Shown here piece by piece: positions 10,501 to 22,500 of a stretch of 64,000 nt of DNA. Below the pieces are notes generated by a model. The model was not told the DNA's origin. It made no database searches and was given only the letters and a program-made list of their open reading frames with translations. Origin of the DNA: Undaria pinnatifida (Eukaryota > Sar > Phaeophyceae > Laminariales > Alariaceae); assembly GCA_012845835.1 (NCBI GenBank), contig JABAKD010000010.1, positions 17,805,204 to 17,869,203 on the forward strand, given 5' to 3'. The position numbers and the translations under genes are program-made. Position 1 is the first letter of the stretch; every line of letters starts with the position of its first letter.

Positions 10501-13500
10501 TTACCGCGAACGCCTGGGTTTCAAGGGGACGAGCAGCGACAGCGAGCTGGCGGCGTTCACCGCGTACGCTCAGGCTTTTCCCGATAGCTTTGTAGCCCTC
10601 GTGGACACGTACGACACGCTTACGTCAGGAGTGCCGAACTTCTTGTGCGTCGCCCTGGCTCTCGACGACCTCGGGCACAGGTAGGAGGTGCCTTTGCGGT
10701 GGTTGTCGGTGTGCGGATAGACGGTTGTATTTCCTTTTTCTTTCGTTTTTCTCTTGTATCCTCTACCGCCGCGGCTGAATAAAAATGAAGCTTGGCTCGT
10801 TCAAGCGTTCAGACAGGAAAACAAAATGAACATTTAAGACGACGGCGACAGCTTCGGCCACAGGAACCAAACGCGGGATGCAAGGTTGAGGCATGATGCC
10901 TTGTCATGCCGGGCTTTCGGGGTGAAAAAGAGTTTGCACGGCACAAGAGCGTTAGCAGGAACTATGGTATGCTGCACGTTCACGGTCTGGTGAGGCTGTT
11001 TTTTCCGCCGACTTTTTTCGCTCATGCATGGGTTCCTGACAGGGTTAGTTTTAACTTCACCGCGCTTCCACGCGTGCGTCGTACGTCAGATTCGAGCTCG
11101 ATTGCCGAAACATCTGGGTTAGGTCAGGATGTCGCGCTCATGCTCTGCGCGAAGCGTGCGCCGTGTGGGCAGAAACCTTTTGGCTGTTTCAGATCCCTGA
11201 GACGTGTTATTGGGTTTGTATGGTGGAGTTCTTGGGCGTGTTTCAACTGCACACGCCAAGGTTTAGGCCGGGGGTTCCCTTTTTGGGGATTTTTTTTGCG
11301 GTGGCGCGGGCGGGGGTCACTTGCGCGCGAGAGTGACCCCCCCCTGTTCCGCTGCTTCTCGTGTTCATTTTTTTTTTTTTTTTTGTCGCGACTTGACACC
11401 GCCGTGGAATAGTCAGCTACGCTGCACCAAACCAATCGCCGGAGTAAGTTTGTCAGTGAGTTACAGAGTCACTCGGGCGAGTGACCCAAACCCGGCGGTA
11501 GTGCGGAACAGGGTATCTACCGTGCCGTAGCCTTGATTAACCCGTGTTTTTGGCGGGAAGGGTGATGTTTTGGCGGAAAAAACGGCTTGGAATTGATGTG
11601 GGATAACTAGTCCAGGGGCTTTAAAAGCCGGCGCGTTTGTGTGATCGTCGCCGAAAAACCAGCGGACAATCGAAACCTACGAGCTGAAGTAGTTTTTCGT
11701 TTTGGTTCATGTTTGTCGATAAAAGACAGATAAGATCTACCAGGTACTTGTCGTCAAATGCTTTTTGTGTGATGTTCTTTTTTAGTTTATTGAAAATCGC
11801 GTGCAGTTTGGAAGCGTTCTACCACCGCGCTCTGTAGTAGAAGTTCCGTCCAGCCGCTAAGAAACGACGAAACGCTTTCCCTGCACATGCTACTAGTTGC
11901 AGGATAGCTCTGGGTGCACCTCGATTTCTTAGGCGCCTCTCTTGGGCGAGCGCTGTTTGCCTTTCCCAAGTTTGACTCGGAAAAAAATGAAAGAACGACC
12001 CGGTGAACACTCCGACGACTTAGGTAAATAAATTATGTTCATAGTGAAAAACGAAAGGTAGTCCGACCACATTTGTTAGTCTAATTGAGAACCTCCGTCG
12101 GTCAAAAACATTTTGGCCAGAAAAAGGTACTGTACCCCTATGCTATCGTAGCACTAATTTGTTCTAGTCTAATTGGCTAATTGAGGATCCCTGTCATGCC
12201 AAAAATAGGTACTGCGCTCTTATCCTGTTGTAGGACTGGTTTGTTTTTTTTATAGTCTATTTGAGGAGCCCCGTCAGCCAAGAGCGTTTTGCCCCAAAAT
12301 AGGTATTATCTGTGCCCTATCCTATCGTAGCACTAGCACTAGTTTCTTCTAGTTCAACCGAGAAGCCCCGTCGGTCAGAAACGCTTTCGCCAAAAAGAGG
12401 TACTGTACCCCTATCCTATCGTAGCACTAGCACTAGTTTGTTCTGATTATTATAGTCTAATTGACAAGTCTCGTCGATCAGAAACGTTTTCGCTATAAAA
12501 AGGTACTGTACCCCTATCCTATCGTAGCGCGCGTCGCTTCGTGCGTCGAATGCTTCAACACTCAACATTATTCGATGTTACGGTATCAAGACTACTACAT
12601 CGAATATACTACTCTTGTGTTTGCATGCTGCAATAATGCACGCCTTGTCACGATGCTTGAAACAAATAGCGTTTGGTGTGTAGAATGTTCCGACACGAGC
12701 AGCATTCGATGCCATATATACAAAGCGCGAGAGCGTGAGTTAGCAACACTCGAAGAAAAAGCGACAAGCGGTGGGATTGCTGGACCCTATGCGCGATAAA
12801 AATTGAAGTCAACAACCGGGGGGGAGAAGGGACGACACCTGTGACCACGGCTTGTCCAGAAGCTGGAAAGTAAAAGTGTGATGAAAAAATAACAAAAAAA
12901 TACGGGGCGAGGAGTTTCGACGAAATCTTCCATCTCACAGCTGCAATGTATGTTACTATTCTTATATTACAGGGCGGAAGGAAAAATGAAATATTCAGTC
13001 AACGCTCTTTCTGTTTTTGCATGCATGCAATGATCAAACACGTATGTTTTTTTCTGGTTTGTACACTATCCTGCCTTGCCACTACCAGGGCGATCGGGTG
13101 CCGCCTAGACTCGGGGGACCTGAGCTACCTAAGCCAAGAGGTACGACGGATGGTTACGGCGGCTTCCGTAACCTTCGAACGCCCGTTCCTTGCGTCCACC
13201 AACATCGTCGCCAGCAACGACATCAACGAGGACAGCCTGCATTCCCTCGCGGACCAGGTGTGTTCTTGGCATTTATCATTTTCCGGAACCGATAATCGTG
13301 GCTACGTAGTCGTGACTTAGACCACGACTCCGGGGATTTTCGCCATCCGGGGAGATCGCCATCCCCGAGTGTCAATCTTTGTCTTGCGGGTTTGGATAGG
13401 GAGTAGGGATGTAGGGATAGGGAGGGTCAGGTTTGTAAGGTTCGGTGCCGGTCTCGAAGGCTGTGGGAGCCGCAGCTACTCCGTGTTTGACCTGAGCTTT

Positions 13501-16500
13501 GGCGTGATGCGCACCTGTTTATTGTGGCTGTTCCCTTTCTGATTTCTGCGTCTTCGTCGACTCTTGTCGTACGGTGTTGGCCCCCGTGCTGTTCGTGACG
13601 ATGTTTTCAAGACACGGGGGGCACAGCCAGTACCTCTTTTTGGTTTGGGACGCGTGCTACGATATATGTATACCGTTTTTTGGCTATTTTGTTTTTGTGA
13701 TTGACGCCGCTCCTACCCAAAATCGTCGGAAAAAAAAATAAATAATAGGCCATAATTTTTTAGCCTGATGATTCTCGTTGTGTACGTAGGCTATGAGATT
13801 TCTCATCCAGTAGCAGTTTTGTTCTTGCCTCCAAATCAGTTTCTGGGTTAAGAATGACATGTCTTGAGCTCCCAAAATGAGGAACCCTGGGACAAAAATA
13901 ACAATGGTTGGTGAACCTCCATCGTAGCGTGCGTTCAAACAAAAAAAAATCTGGATGATGATTGTTCTCCTTAACGCCTTCTCAACTGGAAACCCTTTTT
14001 GGGGACAAATTTATTTGAATTTAGTGTAGGGAGGGATTTGGGGGCTCTGAAGGGGTTAACCCCGATATCGTAGGAATGTCAATTCTTGGTTTGTCGTATT
14101 ATTCGTTGTACCTGGTATGGTATACCTTCTATTAATAATAGGTCATGGATGGATTGTTCATATCGGTTTCGCTTTCTTTTTTCTCGATTTTTTTTTTTTT
14201 CGCGGGGGGAGGGGGTGAGGTACGGAGCTTCAGAGCCCCCAAACCCCTCCCGATACTAAATCCAAGTAGGTTTTTCCCCCACAACGGGTTTCTAGTTGCA
14301 CAGGCGTTAAATAAGGAAAAGGAATCTCCCCGAAACAAAATGTGCAACCTCTATATCTATCGCAGCACGGTTTGACCGGAATATTCGAGCCTCACTGAAG
14401 AGACTCCTCAATTACAGGCGACGCAGCTAGAAGTGTTAAGGTATACCGTTTTTTGGCGAAATCATTTTATGAATGACTGGGGGTTTCAGATGCAAAAAAC
14501 AAAATACGACAAAACAAACGACGAATACGGCGTAATCGACAGCAAGAAGAAGCCCGGTTTGCTGGGATGGAGAATGATGTGTCTGAACAGCAATAATGTA
14601 AAAAGGAGGGGTGCGACAAGCCGGCGGCTTGGTGACGCTCGCGCTGCTGCATTGCTCTTTTTCGGTCACGTGATTAGCTCGATCTCGTCGCTTGTAAGTC
14701 GCTGTGCCTGGTCGCTGTGCCTGGTCCCAAGAAGGGGATTAACCTTGATTCGTCATCTTTGTTGGAACGCCGTTCTTGTTTTTGCGATATCTCTTTTTTT
14801 GTACACGTAACCTTGACCATGTTTTTTTTCGCTTGTTTGTTCATCGGGCTGCAGTTTTGTTCTTCTCTTTTTCTAATTTCTCCAAAAAAAAACGAACAGT
14901 TTTTGGGTGTAAACAGAATCGTGCGCCTCTAGCGTGGGGTGCATCGTTTGGGGAACTGCTACCCAAATGTCTTCGTACACTTTACTGAGGGATCACTACT
15001 ACTGTACGCAATGTATACACGAAGCACATTCCCACGTGTGCTTTTAGAACAGTTAGTATAGGCAAAAATTCTCTCAGAGGAACCTTAAGTTCCGTGAGTG
15101 CTTTCTGGCTCAATATTGAGATCGTGAGTGAGTGAGTGTCGCCTCTCACACGGAAGCTCCAAACCACGCACTTTTTGAAGCCGAATCCTTTTGGCGCTAA
15201 AATCCACCCCATCGACCCCGGATCTCGCCGTGGGTGCGTGGGTATGGGCGCAGACAAGGATACGCCGGCGCTCTCCCGCCGCGCGGGCGCGCGCTCGTCG
15301 AGGCACGAGCGAAAGCGTCTGGGTGTGGTTGAGCCGGTGTGTTTATTTTTGCGGGATAACTAGACGTGCCCGACAAAATAATGACCGTTTTGACTTCAGC
15401 ATAAAGACAGATCCCGGTACTATATTTCCGGATAGCGGATTTGAGCAAATTGAGAGGCCGCTAGCGGGAGACCGAGCAGCCGAGTGTCGGAACGGGGGCC
15501 ACAGGGCACGGCTTGCATCTCTCGGTGCGGGGGACGGGGCTCGCAGGGACATAGAGCGGGGAAAGCTTGAAAGATGGCGCCGAGCGCGGCGAGGGTGATC
15601 GCGAGGGCAGCATGCATGAGTCTCGACCAGAACGGCAACAACTAAAACTTTCGGGCAGAGTGGTACCATGGGTAAGGTTGAAGGATATATTGTGAAAATG
15701 AAAAATATTTCACTCCAGCTGTGAGATCGAACATTTTGTCGAAACTCATCTTTGCAAGCTGTGTGTGATACTCCGATCGCGCGTGTTACGGGTTGTGTGT
15801 CCTCATTAAGGATATAGGTTGGCGGCTCCCCTTGCAACTACAGGCAGTGTAGCTATCAGGGTCAACAGGGTGATGTTAGTCAGTTTGTGCGCGGAAACAC
15901 TCAAACTCGTTTTTGAAGGGGACAAAATCTGACAGCTGTGGAGTGAAATGCATCAGTTTATCAAGTGAATCCTGTAGGTCGAATAACCGGTGAGGGGAGG
16001 GCGGAGCTGGACGTGGAGGGGGGGGGGGGGGGGGGGGGGGGATTATCGCAAATAATATCTGGTGCATTTGTGGCCAAAAACGGGTACCTTTTATGTTAGT
16101 GTTCGCCACGCCCCCAGGACGCCGTACGGTTGACTGGATGGATCGGTTCGAGATCTGTTACTATTATCGTACACCAATACACACATTGTGGGTTCATGGG
16201 GAGGGTGTTGGTGGACTTTTTCTCTGCTGTGTGCTGTGCTGTGCTAGACTTCTGTACCAGGTACTATGATACGCCCTGCTGTAGTGCAGGGTGGCACCGT
16301 CGTCGATCGCCCGCCGTCTGACGTCCGTCAATGCAGTACTGTGTTTTGTACACATTCAGTTGTGCCAGGCGACGTCACGGGCACTGCAGCGGGCAACCGG
16401 CACTGTAGGGGGATATCTACTGTCTACTACTGCTGTAGTACGTGCGTTATCATATCGCATCATTTGCGACAACCGGCACTACTCCCAATACGTCGAGCAC

Positions 16501-19500
16501 TGCTTGTTGTATACACTCGTTTGTGCCAGGCGATGTCACAGGCACTGCAGCGGGCAACCGGCACTATTGGGGGATGTCTACTGCTGCTGCTGCTGTAGTA
16601 CGTGCATTCTCATATCGTATAATTTGCGATAACCGGCATTGTTCCCGATACTTCCGGCACTGCTTGTTGTACACATTCATTTGTGCCAGGCGATGTCGTC
16701 AAGCCAAAGACGATCCACACGTTCATTGTCGCCATGACGTCCCATTCATTGAGATCCCTTTTTTGAGGGACGTACCTCGCCACCTCCCCTACGACAAACT
16801 ATCCTGTGCGCACGAAGAGGATACGGCCTTTTTTTCTCTCATATTATCTCCCTGCCTCCACTACGCCGGTTTGCCCGGGAGGACAAGAGGGAAGAGGGGG
16901 CGGAGCGGGCTCTGAGAGAACGGCACGCCGCCTGATGCGAGTGTGCCTTTCCAATGATTTTGTTAAGTGTTTCTAATTGCGTCAGCGGTGAGCTCCACAA
17001 ATTTAGGGTCGATTTTGGCTGTCAGGACTGAATTCTAGACGTAGTATACCTGCTTTACTCGGCTGGACTGTAAGAAAACAAACACGCTTCTCAAGACCCA
17101 CCCCATAAGTTTCCGAGGGCTTCCTGGGACAGGTGTCCGTTCTCTCGTAGAGTCTCATTTTGACTTTTGGCGCAACCAGTTAATTTTCACAATTAAGTAT
17201 TGTTGGTCAGAACTGGAGCCAAAAGTAATTAATAGCTGAGGTTTGTTGGCTAAAAATCATCATGCCCTCAGAACTAGCGAATTGGACGAACCGTCAAACT
17301 ACCACTCTGGAAATAACTATGTCAGAAAGCTATAGGGGGACTATGGGGAGCATCGTGACGCGGCTACGGTTGTTTTTTGTCCGTCCCGCCCAGTAAATCG
17401 CGTATTATCGGCCTGGAATCTCAGTTGTGAGGGACCAAAAATATTTTCCCATGATAATTTGTCTTACCACGATATATACCATATTTTGTTGTTGTTCACC
17501 TACGCCGTGGGAACTTTTGTGCAAGTCGGTTTTCGGGTGAACAAAAACTTTGGAGCTCCTTGAACCCTTTTACCACGGCGAAAAAAAAATCCACACTAAT
17601 TCCAAGTAGTTTGTCCCTGAAAACTTGGGTGCGGTTCTAAAGGGGTTAAGAGCCTCGGAAAAGTTAGGTGCACCTCTACCGTGCTATTGGTCGTAGCTGG
17701 GGTACGTGCCAGTGTATTGGTTCATCATGCTGGTGGAAGTACCAAGTGGATTCAGTGTATTGGTTCATCATTCTGGTGGAAGTACCAAGTGGGTAATGCT
17801 GGTACTGGTCGTATGTTGTGATATATTGTATGGTCGAAGAACGGCCATTTGAATGCACGAACGCAGCTTCGTTGTCTTTGTACCCCGACGTGTTCCATGG
17901 TTGATTCGCTGAAAAACGTTGGTGTTTTTACACCCGACGTGGCATGGTTGATGATCTTGTCGACGACGTCTTTGCTTTTGGCGCCGGTGGTGCAACACTT
18001 TTACCTATGGATGTGCCAATTGGTGACGATTCTTGTGTTTTGGTCCACCGCAGGGACACTCGATCGACACCTTCGGGATTGGAACCAACCTGGTCACGTG
18101 CCAAGCACAGCCGGCGCTGGGCTGTGTGTACAAGCTGGTGTCCATCGAGGGGAAGCCCCGAATAAAGCTGTCCCAGGTATGATACGACTGACGCGTTTTG
18201 ACGCGTAAGCCACAAGTTGGGTTCTTGGCCGGGTTGTGGGGCGCTTCCGGGTGAATGATCGAAACGAAACCGAAATGGTGCCGAGGTGTAGATGTTGCTT
18301 TGGTTGATAGAGTTGGTGTATCCGCTAGCCGTGCCGGGGCTGTTCGCAACCGGAGCGGTGGCCGCCTCGTTTCGTGCTACTGAGTCATTCGAGCGTGCCT
18401 GCCCACCGTCAAGGGTCGCGTGGCAGCCTGCAAGCTGTTAGTTATGCAGGCTATACATTTGACGCAAGTTGTGGTCTTGCCCTTTTTGTCCTTGGTCACT
18501 GAAAATGGAAACATGACGCCCTCACCTCTCTCTAGCGGTAGCTTACAAGGGCCTTCTTCAAGCGGGCGGCGAGTATGGCGAGGCATCAGCAACAAAGTCA
18601 CGGGGTGGTTACATCGACTTGTGTTGTGACGCAGCGAGTTAGGATTCCCGCTTTCTATTGGCGTCGGCTGGGGTGTTAAAAAATCCTGGTTGCGAGTGTC
18701 TTTTTTTTTATTTTGTAATACAAAAGACGTCAGCTGATGGTAGTTTTGGTTGCCTTTCAGTTGCGTCAGCTGTGAGAGTAGCTTTGGTTGTCATGTACCT
18801 GGTATTTTATAAAAAATTTCAAGGACGTCAGCCGTGAGTTCGACGAATTTCGGGTCAACAGACTACTCATCTTTGCAAGCTGCGTTGTTGTGGGTAAGTT
18901 TTTTCATAATGGGAGGGATCGTATTGTTCCTGGTTTTGTACAATACGTCCACAAACCTCCTTGCACCGTGTCTATGCTTGATTTCCCCGCTCTTTCCGGT
19001 TTTTTTTTTCTGTCGATGGTATCAGACGACTTCGAAAATTACCATTCCCGGCCGCAAGTGGGTTTACCGCTTGTTGGGTGCCGAGGGTGTTCCCATTTTG
19101 GATATCATGCTCAAGGACGGGGAGGAGCCTCCGCAACCGGGAGTGCCCATCCTGGCGAGGTAGGAAACGCTCACGAGAGGGATACGTGCTCTTGGGAGGC
19201 GTTGCGATTAATTGTGTTTGTATCAGGGTACGAGCAAGCGAGCACAACAAAGGAACCATGTGACAGATCATTCCGATCGCCTGGCTTTTACCCCTGTAAC
19301 GTGATCTGTATGCCATGCAGCGGATCATGTTGGTCAGGGATGTACCTGCCCTGGACGGCGAATCTCATGCATCGGCATCCGATCGGTCTGACGTGTGAAA
19401 CAAAAACATGCCGAGAAAATCGCCTTCGACGGTGGGGTTGCTGCCGTGGAGCATATGTGGTAGTATTTATGTAGCCATGGCATCGTGTGCTTGGTGACCC

Positions 19501-22500
19501 AATGCTCTTTTTGTTTGAGCTGCACGGGAGTCGCTGGGGCTGGAAACGTGAAAGGTCGAATCGAAGAGATCGTACCGCCAGCGGAGGAAGATGGTCGGTA
19601 CCTGGTATTTTTTTTCTGCGGTGTTTCGCAGCAAATGTCACAACCGAGATGCCTGTAGGTGTGGTTGTTTGCTGTTTCGCTTTGCATGATGTCGTTGTGC
19701 TGCTTGAACCACAAAACACCCCCTTCTGACCACCTGCTGTAAATCTTCATGACATCACCTGTACACGTCGAACAGATGACCGATCTCCGCTCACTTGATG
19801 ATCTAGATACTGCTAAAAGGAATATCTGTGTGGTCTAGCTCATGCTGCCGGGTGGGACCCGTACGATCTGCATGATCTGTAGCGCACACGTTTCCTCGGT
19901 TAGATCTGTATTATGTGCATGCAGATCCTGCACATCGCCTCATACCGGCAGATACGGAATGTACTATAGACGATCTACTGTAGACAATCTGGATGATCTA
20001 GGCCGTGATCCGTCAGAGGTGTAAACTATTTCAAATGCGTCAACTGTTTGCTGTAACGCTGTTGTCGTGACGTCGTTGCTGCTTGGTTGATTCAACAGGC
20101 ACCCTTTCTTGGCAACCAAGCGGGCTAGGGTTACCGCGAGCCAAGTTGTTCGACTGCACGAGCTGGTGTGGGACGGGAAGGCCGGCGGTGCTGTCGGCGA
20201 CATGCCAACCATCCACGAGGTTGGTTGTGAAAAAGAGCGACGCACAGGATTACGGCAGTGTATGGACAGGTTGTTGCTTTTGTTCTTGTTCTTGTTCTTG
20301 TTCTTGTTCTTGTTGGTGGTGGTGGTGGTGGTGGTGGTGGTGGTGTTGATGTTGGTGTTGGTGTTGGTGTTGGGGGTGCTAGGGGTCCGGGACAGGCGCC
20401 AACAACTCTGGCGTCGAAAAATACCTCTCAGGAAAAATAAAACGCTGCCGACGGGTATGACCAGCGGTTTAATATGAAGAACGCACTCCACACCACATGA
20501 CACCATACCACACCATACCACACCAAGCTTCCCGGTAGTCACAAAGGCCGACATTCAATACACCGTTGTTGGGGTTTTCTCAGCTAACACGACTCACATC
20601 GCAAAAAAAAACTGCATGTTTTTGTTGTGCCTTGGATGTCAACAGGTGCGGGCCAAGGTAGCTCGAGAACTAGCACAGGTAAGCACGTGGCGTGCTAGCT
20701 GTGAAAGCGTTTCGAATCATTTTTAAGTTTTGCAGACACCAACGTCACTTACTTGTTTTCAACGGGAGTGCAGCGTTAAACGGGTCAATCATATTGGTAG
20801 CGCATTTGGTTTGGTTGGATTCATGACGTGACGCGCGTTTGCGGTGTGTGGTAACACAAAGGTTAGGACGGCCTTGAGACGATTTTATAGTTTGTCGCTG
20901 CTGTGCACGGCCGGTAGAAGGCGGTAAAGGAACAACGCTCGTGGCTGTTTTGCCTTTTGACGTTTTGCGTTCGTTGTCGTTGTGCATCGCTCGCAGAACG
21001 TGAAGCAACAACGCTCGCGTTTGTTTGGCGTTTTGCCTATTTTGTCGCGGTGCGGAAGAACGCGGTGAAGCAGCGAGCTTTTTTGGCTGTTTTGACGTTG
21101 TTCTTGTTTGTCGGTGGCTGTTTTAACGTTGTTGTTCTTGTTTGTCGGTGGCTGTTTTAACGTTGTTGTTCTTGTTTGTCGGTGGCTGTTTTAACGTTGT
21201 TGTTCTTGTTTGTCGGTGGCTGTTTTAACGTTGTTGTTCTTGTTTGTCGGTGGCTGTAGTGCATCGCCTGTAGAACGTGGTGAAACAAGAGCGCTTGCGG
21301 TTGCCTTTTTTTCATCACGTTTTTCTCTTTTTTGTCGCTGTTGCGCATCGCCTGTAAGACGTGGTGAATCAACGACTCTGGTAACTGCTTTTTTTGACCT
21401 TCTGGTTCTTTTTTGTCGCTGTTGCGCATCGCCTGTAAGACGTGGTGAATCAACGACTCTGGTAACTGCTTTTTTTCACCTTCTGGTTCTTTTTTGTCGC
21501 TGTTGCGCATCGCCTGTAAGACGTGGTCAATCAACGACTCTGGTAACTGCTTTTTTTGACCTTCTGGTTCTTTTTTGTCGCTGTTGCGCATCGCCTGTAA
21601 GACGTGGTGAATCAACGACTCTGGTAACTGCTTTTTTTCACCTTCTGGTTCTTTTTTGTCGCTGTTGCGCATCGCCTGTAAGACGTGGTGAATCAACGAC
21701 TCTGGTAACTGCTTTTTTTGACCTTCTGGTTCTTTTTTGTCGCTGTTGCGCATCGCCTGTAAGACGTGGTGAATCAACGACTCTGGTAACTGCTTTTTTT
21801 TACCTTCTGGTTCTTTTTTGTCGTCGTTGCGCATCGCCTGTAAGACGTGGTGAATCAACGACTCTGGTAACTGCTTTTTTTTACCTTCTGGTTCTTTTTT
21901 GTCGTCGTTGCGCATCGCCTGTAAGACGTGGTGAATCAACGACTCTGGTAACTGCTTTTTTTTACCTTCTGGTTCTTTTTTGTCGTCGTTGCGCATCGCC
22001 CGGCAGAGCCTGGTGAAGCAACACCGCTTGCGGCCGCCTTTTGACGTTTTACTTTGCCGCCGTTGCTGTGTATCGCACGTAGAGCGTGGCAAAACAGCAG
22101 CGCTCGCGGATGCTTTTTGACGGTTTGCCTGTTTGTCGCTGTTGTGCTTCGCCGGTAGAACGCGTTATCAATAGAGCAACGCCGCTTGCGATTGCTCGAT
22201 CCGTTGCTCGCTGGTCGCTTGTGGATCGCCCACAGAGCGTGGTAAAGCAAACTCTTGGGGCTGCTTGGCGTTTTTTGCTTGTTTGGTCATTGCGCGTCGC
22301 TGGTACAGCGTGTGATAAAGCAACACCACTAGCGACTGCTTGACTTGAACGTTTTGCTTGCTTGTCGTCGTTGTTGTGTGTTGCCGGTAGATTCGCCCGG
22401 ACACTCTGCAGAGGTTAAACCCTACTCCGTACAAGGTGAGGCAACGATGTTTATGTTCTGCGAACGGTCGGTACCAACGATGTGTGTGTGTGTTTTTTTT

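Larger units (their letters stand above)
13258..18053. other. NAPRT intron 6 (4.8 kb)
   Basis: This is the largest intron of the gene. It holds two MITE copies near 14 kb, one at 17.6 kb, a copy of a CCCAAAATCGTCGG repeat (13715-13905), a run of about 26 G at 16017-16041, a 160-bp tandem repeat (16325-16705) and a 45-bp tandem pair (17711-17800). No extra exon is recognised. Confidence 0.6.
20380..22390. other. NAPRT intron 9 with minisatellite
   Basis: It contains CCATACCACA repeats (20495-20525), a 34-bp tandem array, an 81-bp tandem array and diverged units of the latter on both sides (about 20745-21060 and 22000-22330). No exon is recognised. Confidence 0.6.

Noticed and set aside
16266-16915. 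Overlapping plus-strand ORFs of 110-157 residues
   Set aside because: They run through a 160-bp tandem repeat and end without any recognisable domain or donor sites.
21340-21987. Regular repeats as a CRISPR array
   Set aside because: Units are contiguous with no variable spacers, and the genome is eukaryotic.
21157-22092. 311-residue minus-strand and 268-residue plus-strand ORFs
   Set aside because: Both are products of the 81-bp minisatellite, whose period is a multiple of three. They lie in a NAPRT intron and have no codon-level signs of selection that I can see.
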